The notes: generated by a model not told the origin, from the letters alone. A DNA stretch of 64,000 bases from Pedobacter cryoconitis (GCF_003259615.1 NZ_QLLR01000014.1:58485-122484), one strand, 5' to 3'. Shown: positions 32,152-41,956, counted from the first letter of the stretch. Program-made: numbers and translations.

Positions 32152-32182
32152 AAATACCTGATTATTTAAGGTGTTTCTACCT
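32152..32182. promoter_or_regulatory. Inverted AGGTGTTT-like half-sites upstream of the operon
   Basis: AAATACCT at 32152-32159 and AGGTGTTT at 32169-32176 are inverted copies with one mismatch. The second is part of AGGTGTTTCTACCT, which matches AGGTGTTTTAACCT at 28643-28656 in 12 of 14 bases. This makes it a candidate response-regulator site. Apart from this, the leader element and the terminator at 32321-32351, I see nothing in 32039-32367. Confidence 0.5.
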
Positions 32183-32320
32183 TTTTACCTTAAACTATTT
32201 TTATGTATAAAAGACAGGGCTTCATGCGCACGAGCTTAAACGTGAACTAATATCTGGTTTTATTCTGCATGTAAAAGGACAGACGGCCAGCTCAGCAGAA
32301 GATGAACAAATCGAACAAAA

Positions 32321-32351
32321 AAAAGACAAGCCTTATTCAGGCTTGTCTTTT
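32321..32351 (-). terminator. Rho-independent terminator of the NmrA-like gene
   Basis: A 12-bp stem (32321-32332 with 32340-32351) closes a 7-nt loop. On the minus strand it ends in a run of eight T and lies 17 bp after the stop codon at 32368. Confidence 0.85.
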
Positions 32352-32367
32352 CGAAAAATCTATACTA

Positions 32368-33273
32368 CTATTTATATTGCATCTTGTTATAAGCCGGCAC
32401 AAAAGAGGCCTCCAGAAAATTCTCAAAAGAAGTTGAGGTTGTAGAGGCTGCTGTACGTATTTGTGAAGTAGTGATATGCTTACTATTCATCCCAATAACG
32501 ACCTCCTCCATTAATGCAATAACATTTGCCGAAAACCCGGCAGCCATCAAACCTGATTTAAATTCCAGAATCGTATTTTGCTCATAAACCAACCCGGGTT
32601 TTCCAATTGCATTTCCAATCATGGCTGTTGCTTCACGGATATTCAGATCACGCTGACCATGCAATTCCTGCACCTGTTTCCCCTTAAATGTAAGCCTGAT
32701 CAAAGCCTCCGCAGCCGCATGTCCAATATCTTTGGTTGCGATAAACGGCAATTGCATGTCCTGATCAAAAGGCCCTGAAATCTTTCCGTTTTTCAGGATA
32801 GAAGGCAGATAAGAAAGGGTATTTTCCATAAAGTATCCAGCTCTTAAATGCAGTAAATTTTCAATAGGCAGCGTATTCATCACTTGTTCCATATGATGTA
32901 AACCAAGAACAGGGCCTGAACCACTTTCCCGATCAGCACCCCAGCTACTCAGCGTAACAGCGTACGCGAGGGGATTGGCTGTAATAGCCTGAGCAATAGC
33001 ATCCGTAACCTGAGCCTGGTATCCTGAAAAATCAGCACTATCAGGAATGTAATTTGGCTGAAGCATTATCCAGGCAGCTTTAGCTCCCTGAAAAGCCTCA
33101 ATTAAAGCCTCTGCATCGGTAGGCCCGGCAACAAAAGCCTCTGCTCCCCTGTCGGTGAAAGGTGACAATTTCTCCAAACTCCGGCCAATCACCCTAACCT
33201 GTTTTCCTGCGTCTAATAATTGATGTGCAACAACACTTCCGGTGTTGCTGGTTGAACCTGTAACTATATACAT
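32368..33273 (-). CDS. NmrA-like NAD(P)-binding oxidoreductase
   Basis: The 301-residue product starts MYIVTGSTSNTGSVVAHQLL, a Rossmann dinucleotide-binding motif of the TGxTxxxG type. It continues with RVIGRS after the second strand, typical of NmrA/YtfG-like atypical SDRs that bind NADP. The usual YxxxK catalytic pair is not evident, as in redox-sensing members of the family. The HxlR regulator gene lies 137 bp upstream in the same direction; HxlR proteins commonly control neighbouring oxidoreductases of this type. Confidence 0.88.
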   Translation of the reverse strand: MYIVTGSTSNTGSVVAHQLLDAGKQVRVIGRSLEKLSPFTDRGAEAFVAGPTDAEALIEAFQGAKAAWIMLQPNYIPDSADFSGYQAQVTDAIAQAITANPLAYAVTLSSWGADRESGSGPVLGLHHMEQVMNTLPIENLLHLRAGYFMENTLSYLPSILKNGKISGPFDQDMQLPFIATKDIGHAAAEALIRLTFKGKQVQELHGQRDLNIREATAMIGNAIGKPGLVYEQNTILEFKSGLMAAGFSANVIALMEEVVIGMNSKHITTSQIRTAASTTSTSFENFLEASFVPAYNKMQYK

Positions 33274-33410
33274 ATGCTTTTAAATCTTTCTCAAACCTAT
33301 AAAGTATAGCGCTGAAAAAAGATAAGGCACATGCGGGTTCCCTACTAACCATCAGGATACAATCCTGAGAATGAACCAGTTTAATTACCCTTATTAGATT
33401 TAGATTACAA

Positions 33411-33815
33411 TTACTTTTGAGCTTTGCGATCAAAAGCATTACGCGCCGCTTTGAAATCGTCCGACTGATCCAGTACCCAGGTCCATAACGGAAGGATCTG
33501 GATTAATAACCCACGTCCCAATTCAGTCAGTTCATATTCCACCCTTGGTGGGACCTCCATAAACATAGTTCTGGTAATTAATCCATCCCGTTCCAGCTCA
33601 CGAAGGCTTTTAGTCAGCATTTTTTGACTTATTCCATTTACCTGTTCCTGCAAACGGGAAAAACGCAACTTACCATTAACCCCAAGCATTTGAATAATCA
33701 AAAGTGACCATGTGTTGCCTAAATGACCTAGAACATCTCTTTTTAGCCCATCTTCTTCTGCTGAAAGTGCATCACAGATGGCCTGCGATGCTTTAATAAT
33801 TTCGGTATCGGTCAT
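33411..33815 (-). CDS. HxlR-family transcriptional regulator
   Basis: The 134-residue product has the HxlR winged helix core: VLGHLGNTWSLLIIQML, then KLRFSRLQEQVNGISQKML, LRELERDGLITR and PPRVEYELTELGRGL. Length and motif order fit the family. Such proteins are dimeric repressors or activators that respond to aldehydes or redox stress. Probable targets are the NmrA-like gene downstream and possibly the SDR gene upstream. Confidence 0.93.
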   Translation of the reverse strand: MTDTEIIKASQAICDALSAEEDGLKRDVLGHLGNTWSLLIIQMLGVNGKLRFSRLQEQVNGISQKMLTKSLRELERDGLITRTMFMEVPPRVEYELTELGRGLLIQILPLWTWVLDQSDDFKAARNAFDRKAQK

Positions 33816-33946
33816 GTTATTATTTTCGTTTGATTACAAATTAATCAATTAATAATCATTCCCGTGTTATTGTACTGCATGTATTGACCAGCATAATTTT
33901 ATGGGTACTAAAAACCATAACTCTGCAATCCTCACACAGCTCTTTT

Positions 33947-34846
33947 TTATTTTTTAATGTTGAAATAATCTGACTGTTCCATATCCGGGATTAAGCCAGT
34001 GTGAGCTGGATGCCAGTTCAGCCTTTCTCGTGTGAGCTTACTGGATGCCGGACAATCCAGACCAGCAAAACCTATAAACCACCCAAAATGAACCGCTGCT
34101 TCCTCTGCGGATTGCGAGACAACAGGAATATTCAATTGCTGGCCAATAACCGCAGCAATAGTTCTAAAAGGAATTCCTTCTTCAGCAGCGCCGTGAAATC
34201 TCGCTCCTGCAACTGTATTCTCTAATGCCAGTCTGTATAAAACAGCCGCATCCTCCCGATGTACAGCACTCCAGCGGTTAAGTCCATTTCCAATATAAGC
34301 TGAAACACCTTTTTCGCGCGCAATATTGATGAGCATCGGAATAAAACCATGATCCCCTTCCCCATGAACAGATGGCGAAAGACGCACCACAGAAATACGG
34401 ACACCTTTCGCAGCTACCGCATCTGCTGCCTGCTCCGACATGCGGGGATGCGTACTTACACCAGGAACAGGTATAATATCTTCTGTTGCCAGGCTTCCCG
34501 GGCTAACCAGCGCAGTACCTGAAGTGACAATAAAAGGACGATCAGAACCTGCTAATACAGCACCAATAGCCTCAATAGCTAACCGGTCTATCTCAGATAC
34601 TTCTTTGAATCTTGCAAAATCATGAATGAAACCAGTATGAATTACTCCGTCTGCCAGAGCCGCACCACGCTGCAAACTATCTAAATCTTCCAGATCACCA
34701 CGGTGTACCTCAGCACCCGCAGTTAAAAGAAGACTGGCGGCTGAATCTGAACGCGCTAAACCTAAAACCTGGTGACCTGCACCAATTAAATCCCGAACGA
34801 TGGCAGAGCCGATGAAGCCTGTGGCTCCTGTGACAAATACACGCAT
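33947..34846 (-). CDS. Extended SDR, NAD-dependent epimerase/dehydratase-like
   Basis: The 299-residue product opens MRVFVTGATGFIGSAIVRDL, the TGxxGxxG cofactor motif of extended SDRs. It has the GDLEDLDSL segment after strand 3 and a conserved FIVTSGTALVSPG strand. Where extended SDRs have YxxxK, here the region (THPRMSEQAADAVAAKG) has no tyrosine, so the catalytic mechanism may differ. Substrate unknown. It is followed upstream by the Crp/AraC-like regulator gene (127 bp away, same strand). Confidence 0.85.
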   Translation of the reverse strand: MRVFVTGATGFIGSAIVRDLIGAGHQVLGLARSDSAASLLLTAGAEVHRGDLEDLDSLQRGAALADGVIHTGFIHDFARFKEVSEIDRLAIEAIGAVLAGSDRPFIVTSGTALVSPGSLATEDIIPVPGVSTHPRMSEQAADAVAAKGVRISVVRLSPSVHGEGDHGFIPMLINIAREKGVSAYIGNGLNRWSAVHREDAAVLYRLALENTVAGARFHGAAEEGIPFRTIAAVIGQQLNIPVVSQSAEEAAVHFGWFIGFAGLDCPASSKLTRERLNWHPAHTGLIPDMEQSDYFNIKK

Positions 34847-34973
34847 AATATAATTTTTAGTTGAACATTGACAGCAACAAAGATCAGTGCCCGGGACATA
34901 GTAAATGTAGCCATATCCACTTTTGATTTAGCCAAAAACGAGTTCTGAGAATGCGTTTATCCAGGATATAGCT

Positions 34974-35981
34974 TTAGCTATTACAATTCATCTTAAGATA
35001 CAAAAGCGGAGTTACACCTGTGTATTTTTTGAATTCACTAAAAAAGGAACTTCTTGAAGAAAAGCCAGACTCTCTTCCTAATCCATCCAGGCTGTATTGC
35101 TTGATAGAGTTTTTAATCAGAAGCTGGTTCAGCACATATTGAATCCTGTAACTATTTACGAAGTGATTAAAATTCTGTTTGAAGTAAACATTCAATAAAT
35201 AAGAAAGCAGATGGGGCGTGATTTTAAGTTTGGAAGAAAGCTGGGTAATACTTAACTTTTTCTGAAAGAAAGGCCGTTCCTGGTCCATAAAAACAATAAT
35301 ATCAGACTTTGATAACTGCGTGTGTGCAGACTTTCCCGCATACTGTTTGATAATTTTTTGCAGGGTATTCAGCTTTACATTAATGAAGGAAGCAATTACG
35401 TGTAAGGGAATCCGGCTGGCGTAATCACCATAGGTATCCAGTAAATAAAGATATTTATCTGAAGCTGTACCTACCCTGAAAAACACAGAACGCTGGTGTG
35501 CCATTTTGTAATAAGTTTCCAGTACTTTGCGCATCACGATATTCATTTCCGGATAAACTTCAAAATACCGGATCAGGTGCTCAACTGGTAATGCAATCAG
35601 TACTGAATCTTCTTCCGCTTTAACATCTTCCGTACACTCGCTAATCCCATACATTCCTTCTATTGCAGATAAAAACTCTCCCGGAATAGCAATAAAGGAG
35701 GTTATGGTCTGACCATTTCCAGTAGCCCAGCCAGAGAAGAAGCCCGCTATAATGAAATAAATATGAGTACAATAATCACCCCTTTTCATTAAATATTGTC
35801 CTTGCGAAACTGTCAGTTCAAAACTGTGCTCAGCCAGATCTTTTTTACACGCATCAGTTAAAAGGTGTAACGCATCAAGCTGCTGTATAACAGCGCTTAA
35901 ATTTGGGTTAGAAGGTTTACTGGTCAGAACGCTATTTGTGGGCATATAAAGAGGCGCTAAAATAGAAATATTATTAGTCAA
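34974..35981 (-). CDS. Fusion regulator: cyclic-nucleotide-binding-like domain plus AraC-type HTH
   Basis: The 335-residue product has an N-terminal cupin-like cNMP-binding domain (about 35-150; YLMKRGDYCTHIYFIIAGFF and PGEFLSAIEGMYG), as in Crp/Fnr-type Bacteroidota regulators. A middle helical part follows (IPLHVIASFINVKLNTLQKI), resembling the Crp helix-turn-helix. The C-terminus (about 235-332) is AraC-like: LSITQLSSKLKITPHLLSYL, then GRESGFSSRSSFFSEFKKYT and GVTPLLYLK. The combination of both DNA-binding types in one chain is unusual. It may control the downstream SDR gene. Confidence 0.8.
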   Translation of the reverse strand: MTNNISILAPLYMPTNSVLTSKPSNPNLSAVIQQLDALHLLTDACKKDLAEHSFELTVSQGQYLMKRGDYCTHIYFIIAGFFSGWATGNGQTITSFIAIPGEFLSAIEGMYGISECTEDVKAEEDSVLIALPVEHLIRYFEVYPEMNIVMRKVLETYYKMAHQRSVFFRVGTASDKYLYLLDTYGDYASRIPLHVIASFINVKLNTLQKIIKQYAGKSAHTQLSKSDIIVFMDQERPFFQKKLSITQLSSKLKITPHLLSYLLNVYFKQNFNHFVNSYRIQYVLNQLLIKNSIKQYSLDGLGRESGFSSRSSFFSEFKKYTGVTPLLYLKMNCNS

Positions 35982-36130
35982 TTATAAAAGAATTGTACAG
36001 GATTATAATTTAGTATTACTTAATAACAATAATTTGATGATTCATACGTATACAAAACTATTTTTGCTAAACCTAAATTTAATATAAAATACAAGCTATA
36101 AATGTAAATCGAAATCCAGAAATCCTATTT

Positions 36131-36144
36131 AAAGGTTAACCTTT
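36131..36144. promoter_or_regulatory. Perfect 14-bp palindrome upstream of the adhesin
   Basis: AAAGGTTAACCTTT is a perfect palindrome lying 95-108 bp before the start at 36239. It is in the AT-rich gap that separates the Crp/AraC-like gene from the adhesin gene. It fits a dimeric regulator site; the binding protein is unknown. Confidence 0.35.
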
Positions 36145-36238
36145 TAAATTATCCTTTTACATAGCGCTAAAGACACAATTTTTATATTAAATATTCTAAC
36201 TCAAAATCAAGATAACACGCTCATCTATCTTAACCTGT

Positions 36239-39200
36239 ATGAAAAAACGACTACGCTCGTCAGGTCTTTTTGGTAAAAAAAGACTACTCTCTGTTCTTGT
36301 GCTATTATTTGCTTTTTTTAATTTAAAAGCGCAGAATACACTCTCTACCTCACCCACTTTAACTTTCAACACTGCAAATGGTACAGTCATTGGGGCTATT
36401 GCCTCTGATGGTTCAGGGGGAGCAGTGAATATCACTGACTTCGATCTGCAAATCTTTTCAGGAATGAAGGCCAATGGTACGTTAGTACCGAATCAAAGTG
36501 TGCAATATCTTAATGCTACCTGGTTTAACAGTTCAAATGGTTTTTTTGGTATAACACCAAATTCACCAGACATGGATATTACAGGTTACGAGGCATTAAT
36601 TATAAAAAGCAGCTCCCAGGCTAACAATTTTTCATTAAAGTCTTTACAACTCTATGATTGGGGCAGTAATAATCCTGTTATAGTAGAAGCATATGATGGC
36701 GGTGTCTCCAAAGGAATAGTAGATGTCACTTTTATTGGTTCTGATGCCAGAACAGTTACGCAGTCAGATTTATTAAGCGCCGAAGTATTTCAAAATATTG
36801 ATGAAGTAAGAATTTATGGCAGAAGCAATCAAGCTATATGGCTAGGCGTAAACAAGATACAGATCGGTTCTCCTGTTGGCCCCACGGATATTACCCCACC
36901 AACTGTAACATCCATTAACCGTGTCGGTACAACCCCAACAAAAGACATTAGTGTTGCTTATACCGTAACATTTTCTGAAAGTGTAACTGGAGTAACTGCC
37001 GATGATTTTGTACTGACAAGATCTGGCTCTGCCGCAGGTTCAATTGCCAGCATTACAGGTTCAGGTACAACTTATACAGTTACAGCAAATAATACAGGTG
37101 ACGGTAGCTTAAGACTGGATTTAAAATCCTCGGGAACAGGAATTCAAGACCTGGCAGGCAATCAGATAACAGCCGGATATACATCCGGGCAGCCTTTCAC
37201 CTTAGACAAAACTCCGCCAGAGACTACCCTTACCGATTCCCCGCCAGCAGCCACATTTTTAAAAAGTTATACATTTATGTATTCGAGTAGTGAATCTCCG
37301 GCAACCTATACTGTTAAGATTGACAATTTTAACCCCGAAGTGGCTGATAATTTCTACCCGGCGCGGAACTTATCTACTGGTAATCATACCATTAGTATAG
37401 CAGCGATAGATGCAGCAGGTAATGTTGATCCTACGCCAATAATTTATAACTGGACAATACAAGCTGTCCCGGCATTAGTTGCTTCACCAGGTAATACTAT
37501 ATTCACAGAAGGAAATAACGTCACTTCCACGCCGGTTGCCGTTGATGCTGCAATAACACTGAATAATCCGGATAATGTTCAGGTAATTTCAACAAAAGTA
37601 CAGCTTACAACAAACTTAAATGCAGTACAAGACATCTTAAATTATACGAACAATGGACTTACTATGGGAAATATCATAAGTGATCCTTATGATGCTGCTA
37701 CAGGAACAATTCTATTGAGATCAACTACTGCAACATCAGCCCAATGGCAGGCTGCGATACGCAGTATAACCTATACTAACTCTTCTGAAACACCAGGTAT
37801 TCCCGACAGAACAGTTTCATTTCTGCTTTCAGACGGAATAAGCTCCATTTTTCCAGTAAATAAAGTAGTAAAGGTGGTACAGGTAAATGATATACCGATA
37901 TTAACAGCCTCCGCTGGTAATACTACATTTGCACAAATCGCTATCCCGGTAGATAACGGGATTACAGTAAGTGATGTTGACAATACTACATTAGCATCGG
38001 CTACTATAACTATCGGAAACTTTGATACTCCCGATCTATTGGCATTTAGCAATACAAGCACTACACTTTTTGGTAATATCAGTAGTGTTTTCAATTCAGG
38101 AGTATTGTCTTTAACATCTGCTGGTTCAACAGCAACTCTTGCACAATGGCAAAATGCACTTAGCGCTATAACTTTTTTCACAACTTCAACCAACACATCA
38201 AACAGGATTGTTTCTTTTGTCATCAACGATGGTAGTACTAACAGTCTTTCTGCAACTAAAGTTGTAATCGTTACTCGCCCACCTATAGTAATCAGCCCTG
38301 CAACTCTTACAGGTCTAGCAATAGGAACTGCTTATAGCCGGACAATCACGGCTTCAGGTAATACCGCACCTTATACTTTTGCCATCACAAGCGGAACTTT
38401 ACCGACAGGATTAACACTCAGCGCATCCGGTGTATTAAGTGGTACCGCAAGCGGAACAGGGAATTTTAACTTCACCATAACAGCAACCAGCGCAACTTCA
38501 TTTACCGGTTCTAAAGTGTATAGTTTAACTCCTTCAGCACCCAATATCGCAATAGCCCCTACCAGGTTGAGCACCATAAATATCGGAACACCTTACAGTC
38601 AAACTATCACGGCTACAGGTGGAACAGCTCCATACATTTATTCCTCGACCAGTATATTACCAGCTGGATTAACCCTCAGCGGTGCCGGCGTATTAAGCGG
38701 AACACCAACTGAAAGCGGAACATTTACTATTGTCATAAGGGCTGTGGATGCCTCAACAGGTCCTGTGGCACCCTATTCCGGAGCAAGAGCATATTCATTT
38801 GTCATCAATCCGGGCGTGCAAACTATCACGATGAACCCAATTGCTGCTGCAATTTACGGAAATCCAGATCTAGATCCGGGCGCAACCGCAACCAGTCTTT
38901 TACCAGTCACTTATACTTCAGGTGATTTGAATATAGCAACCATTGTCAATAACAAAATACATATTTTAAAAGCTGGCACAGTAACCATCAATGCTAACCA
39001 GCCAGGAAATGGAACATTCAGTGCAGCCGCTCAGGTTCAGCAGGTATTGACCATTTCACCAGCACCATTGACCATTACCGCAAACAACCAGGATAAAATA
39101 TATGGCGGGACATTGCCAACGCTGACTGCTTCGGCAACGGGTTTTGTGAACGGAGATACTTTCGCCAGCCTAACTACCCTGCCTGCACTGAGCACTACTG

Positions 39201-41926
39201 CTACAACAGCTTCTTCAGTTGCGAACAACCCCTATACAATCACAGCAAGCGGCGCAGTATCAGCAAACTACACAATCAGTTATGCTCCGGGTAGTTTAAC
39301 AGTTACCCCGGCAGCTTTAACCCTCACCGCAGACAATCAAAATAAAGTTTACGGTGCAGCATTGCCAAACCTTACCATAACAGGCAATGGTTTTGTAAAT
39401 GGTGATGGTTTCGCCAATCTGCAGATCCCGCCCGATGTAAGCACCACTGCTACTGCAGCTTCTTCAGTTGCAGGCAGCCCATATGCTATCAATGTAAGCG
39501 GAACAGTATCCCCGAACTACACGATCACTCATTTTCCGGGTACTTTAACAGTTACCCGCGCGTTGTTAACTATCATTCCGGATGCAAAAACTAAAGCTTA
39601 CGGAGCGGCATTACCAGCCCTTACTGTAACAGCCGAAGGTTTTGTGAACGGTGACAATCTCAAAAGTTTAACTACACAGCCAGTTTTGAGTACTACTGCA
39701 ACTGCAGCTTCTCCAACTGGCAACTTATATCCAATTACAGCAACTGGCGCAATGTCAGCAAACTATGATATGAGTTATGTACAGAATGTTTTAACAGTTA
39801 CCCCTGCAACACTAACTATTACCGCAGACAACAAAACAAAAGCCTACGGTGCAGCATTGCCAGCACTAACCTCAACAGCCGATGGTTTTGTGAATGGTGA
39901 TACTTTCGCCAGTCTGACCACGGCACCTGCGCTGAGCACTACTGCGACTGCGGCTTCTCCAACTGGAAGTCCATATGCCATCACAGTAAACGGCGCAGTA
40001 TCCACGAACTACACGATTAATTATGCTCCGGGTGTTTTAACAGTTACCCCTGCAACACTAACTATTACCGCAGACAACAAAACAAAAGCCTACGGTGCCG
40101 CATTGCCAGCACTAACCTCAACAGCCGATGGTTTTGTAAACGGTGATACCTTCAACAGTCTGACTACACAACCAGTTTTGAGCACGACTGCGACCGCAGC
40201 TTCTCCAACTGGCAGCGCATACGCAATCACGCCTGCAGGGGCAGCAGCAAACAATTACATCATCAATTATGCAGCTGGTCACTTAACGATTACCCCGGCA
40301 GCACTTGTGGTTACCAATAACAACCTGGTCAAAACCTATGGCCAATCCACTGCTGATTCAGACTTTACAGGTAACATTACCGGTTTAGTCAATGCAGATC
40401 AGATTACAGCCAAACGCCACAGTACAGGTGCTCCGGCAACAGCTACTGTAACCAGCGGGCAATACCCAATTGTTGCAAACCTGGCAGACCCGGATCAAAA
40501 ACTGGTTAACTACACAGTAACCAATAACAATGCCCTGCTTACTATTAATCCTGCACCATTAACCATTACAGCCGACGACAAAGAACGCTTTGCACAATTG
40601 GCAAACCCGGCTCTGACAGTCAGCTACTCCGGTTTTGTAAACAATGAAACACCAGCAGTATTAAACAACCAACCCCAAATCAGCACTACTGCTACCTTAA
40701 ACAGCAGCGCAGGTAATTATCCAATCAGCGCCACAAACGCATCAGCCCTCAACTATACCATACGCTATATTGATGGCGTACTTAAAGTAAAAGCGGGTAT
40801 CCCAACCAATGTGAATCTTGCTGCCACAACACTTTATGAAAATAGTCCTGCCGGCACAAATGCAGGAACGCTGAGCAGTACCTCTGACGACCCGACTGCC
40901 ATTTTCACTTACACACTGGTTCCAGGTTCAGGTGATACCGACAACGCACTTTTTGCGATTAACGGCAACAAACTGAATACAACGCAGCCACTGGATTATG
41001 AAAATAAAGCGGTTTATAAAATCCGTGTAAAATCAACTACACAAAACAGCCTGTCCCTTGAAAAAGAACTCGTTGTTAACCTCACCGATGTGAACGAAGT
41101 TCCCACACTGGATGCTATCGCCAATCAAACTATTTGTTATACCAGCCAGACACAAAGCTTTGGTATTACAGGGATCAGTTCTGGCGCTGAAACTAATCAA
41201 AACACTACCCTGACCATCAGCAGCAGCAATACCAACCTGTTCAGCAGCCTGAACGTAAACGGAAACCGATCAACAGGGACTATCAGTTACAAAGTGAAAA
41301 ACGGAGCCTCAGGAACTGCAACAGTTACAGTGACTGTTAAAGACAACGGCGGTACTGCAAATGGTGGAACAGATACCTATAGCAGAACTTTCCTTATCAC
41401 AGTAAATGCCATGCCTGTAATTGCGATCAACAGCAACAAAGCAGACCAGGTTAGCAAAGGTGAAACCGTTTTATTAACCGCAACAGGCGGACTAAATTAC
41501 AGCTGGGCGAACAGTGCCGGAATTATAAGCGGACAAAACGGTGCAGTATTAACTGTCAGACCAGCTCAAACGACCACTTACAGCGTTACTGCTACCAATA
41601 TCAGCGGTTGTCAGGATTCACAAAGTTATACCGTAACCGTACTGGACGATCTGCTGACTATCAAAGCCGTCAATATTATGACCCCAAATGGTGATGGTAT
41701 TAATGATAAATGGGTTATTGACAATATTGATTTGCACCCTAACAATGAAGTGAAGATCTATGACAAAGCCGGACGACTGCTCTACAATAAAAAAGGGTAT
41801 GACAACAGCTGGGATGCGACTTTAAATGGTGTACCGCTAAACGAAGGAACCTATTTCTATATCATTGATTTCGGCACAGAAAAACGCGTTTTCAAAGGAT
41901 ATATAACCATTGTCAGAAATCAATAA
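36239..41926 (+). CDS. Giant secreted MBG-repeat protein with T9SS type B gliding-motility C-terminus
   Basis: The 1,895-residue product has a signal peptide (about 1-31, ending LKAQ). A beta-rich region of about 200 residues comes next, followed by Ig-like domains (around 215-330) and two putative Ig (He_PIG-type) domains near 683-855, with the pattern ...GLTLSASGVLSGT... Seven MBG-type repeats (about 940-1519), a cadherin-like domain (about 1520-1625) and further Ig-like modules come after. It ends in the gliding motility-associated C-terminal domain (about 1800-1895; MTPNGDGINDKW then GTYFYIIDF), the type B sorting signal for type IX secretion. The likely role is a cell-surface adhesin or matrix protein. 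The PorP/SprF-like gene follows after 30 bp, as is usual for type B substrates. Confidence 0.92.
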   Translation: MKKRLRSSGLFGKKRLLSVLVLLFAFFNLKAQNTLSTSPTLTFNTANGTVIGAIASDGSGGAVNITDFDLQIFSGMKANGTLVPNQSVQYLNATWFNSSNGFFGITPNSPDMDITGYEALIIKSSSQANNFSLKSLQLYDWGSNNPVIVEAYDGGVSKGIVDVTFIGSDARTVTQSDLLSAEVFQNIDEVRIYGRSNQAIWLGVNKIQIGSPVGPTDITPPTVTSINRVGTTPTKDISVAYTVTFSESVTGVTADDFVLTRSGSAAGSIASITGSGTTYTVTANNTGDGSLRLDLKSSGTGIQDLAGNQITAGYTSGQPFTLDKTPPETTLTDSPPAATFLKSYTFMYSSSESPATYTVKIDNFNPEVADNFYPARNLSTGNHTISIAAIDAAGNVDPTPIIYNWTIQAVPALVASPGNTIFTEGNNVTSTPVAVDAAITLNNPDNVQVISTKVQLTTNLNAVQDILNYTNNGLTMGNIISDPYDAATGTILLRSTTATSAQWQAAIRSITYTNSSETPGIPDRTVSFLLSDGISSIFPVNKVVKVVQVNDIPILTASAGNTTFAQIAIPVDNGITVSDVDNTTLASATITIGNFDTPDLLAFSNTSTTLFGNISSVFNSGVLSLTSAGSTATLAQWQNALSAITFFTTSTNTSNRIVSFVINDGSTNSLSATKVVIVTRPPIVISPATLTGLAIGTAYSRTITASGNTAPYTFAITSGTLPTGLTLSASGVLSGTASGTGNFNFTITATSATSFTGSKVYSLTPSAPNIAIAPTRLSTINIGTPYSQTITATGGTAPYIYSSTSILPAGLTLSGAGVLSGTPTESGTFTIVIRAVDASTGPVAPYSGARAYSFVINPGVQTITMNPIAAAIYGNPDLDPGATATSLLPVTYTSGDLNIATIVNNKIHILKAGTVTINANQPGNGTFSAAAQVQQVLTISPAPLTITANNQDKIYGGTLPTLTASATGFVNGDTFASLTTLPALSTTATTASSVANNPYTITASGAVSANYTISYAPGSLTVTPAALTLTADNQNKVYGAALPNLTITGNGFVNGDGFANLQIPPDVSTTATAASSVAGSPYAINVSGTVSPNYTITHFPGTLTVTRALLTIIPDAKTKAYGAALPALTVTAEGFVNGDNLKSLTTQPVLSTTATAASPTGNLYPITATGAMSANYDMSYVQNVLTVTPATLTITADNKTKAYGAALPALTSTADGFVNGDTFASLTTAPALSTTATAASPTGSPYAITVNGAVSTNYTINYAPGVLTVTPATLTITADNKTKAYGAALPALTSTADGFVNGDTFNSLTTQPVLSTTATAASPTGSAYAITPAGAAANNYIINYAAGHLTITPAALVVTNNNLVKTYGQSTADSDFTGNITGLVNADQITAKRHSTGAPATATVTSGQYPIVANLADPDQKLVNYTVTNNNALLTINPAPLTITADDKERFAQLANPALTVSYSGFVNNETPAVLNNQPQISTTATLNSSAGNYPISATNASALNYTIRYIDGVLKVKAGIPTNVNLAATTLYENSPAGTNAGTLSSTSDDPTAIFTYTLVPGSGDTDNALFAINGNKLNTTQPLDYENKAVYKIRVKSTTQNSLSLEKELVVNLTDVNEVPTLDAIANQTICYTSQTQSFGITGISSGAETNQNTTLTISSSNTNLFSSLNVNGNRSTGTISYKVKNGASGTATVTVTVKDNGGTANGGTDTYSRTFLITVNAMPVIAINSNKADQVSKGETVLLTATGGLNYSWANSAGIISGQNGAVLTVRPAQTTTYSVTATNISGCQDSQSYTVTVLDDLLTIKAVNIMTPNGDGINDKWVIDNIDLHPNNEVKIYDKAGRLLYNKKGYDNSWDATLNGVPLNEGTYFYIIDFGTEKRVFKGYITIVRNQ
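39058..40795 (+). repeat. Seven tandem MBG-type repeats in the adhesin gene
   Basis: Repeats of about 82 residues share LTITADNKTKAYGAALPALT, GFVNGD, LSTTATAAS and a closing LTVTPA. Five copies are similar to each other; the sixth (about 40300-40550) and seventh are divergent. Copies four and five are nearly identical in DNA with a period of 246 bp (for example 39801 and 40047), indicating recent expansion. Confidence 0.88.
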
Positions 41927-41956
41927 TTGCAGTTCACACTTAAATAGCCTCATTCC

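Noticed and set aside
36196..36474. Minus-strand ORF of 92 codons opposite the adhesin start
   Set aside because: It overlaps the adhesin signal peptide region entirely, has no family match and no good leader. The plus-strand gene is far better supported.
37771..39228. Several minus-strand ORFs within the adhesin gene
   Set aside because: They are shadows produced by the repetitive Thr/Ala-rich coding sequence on the other strand.
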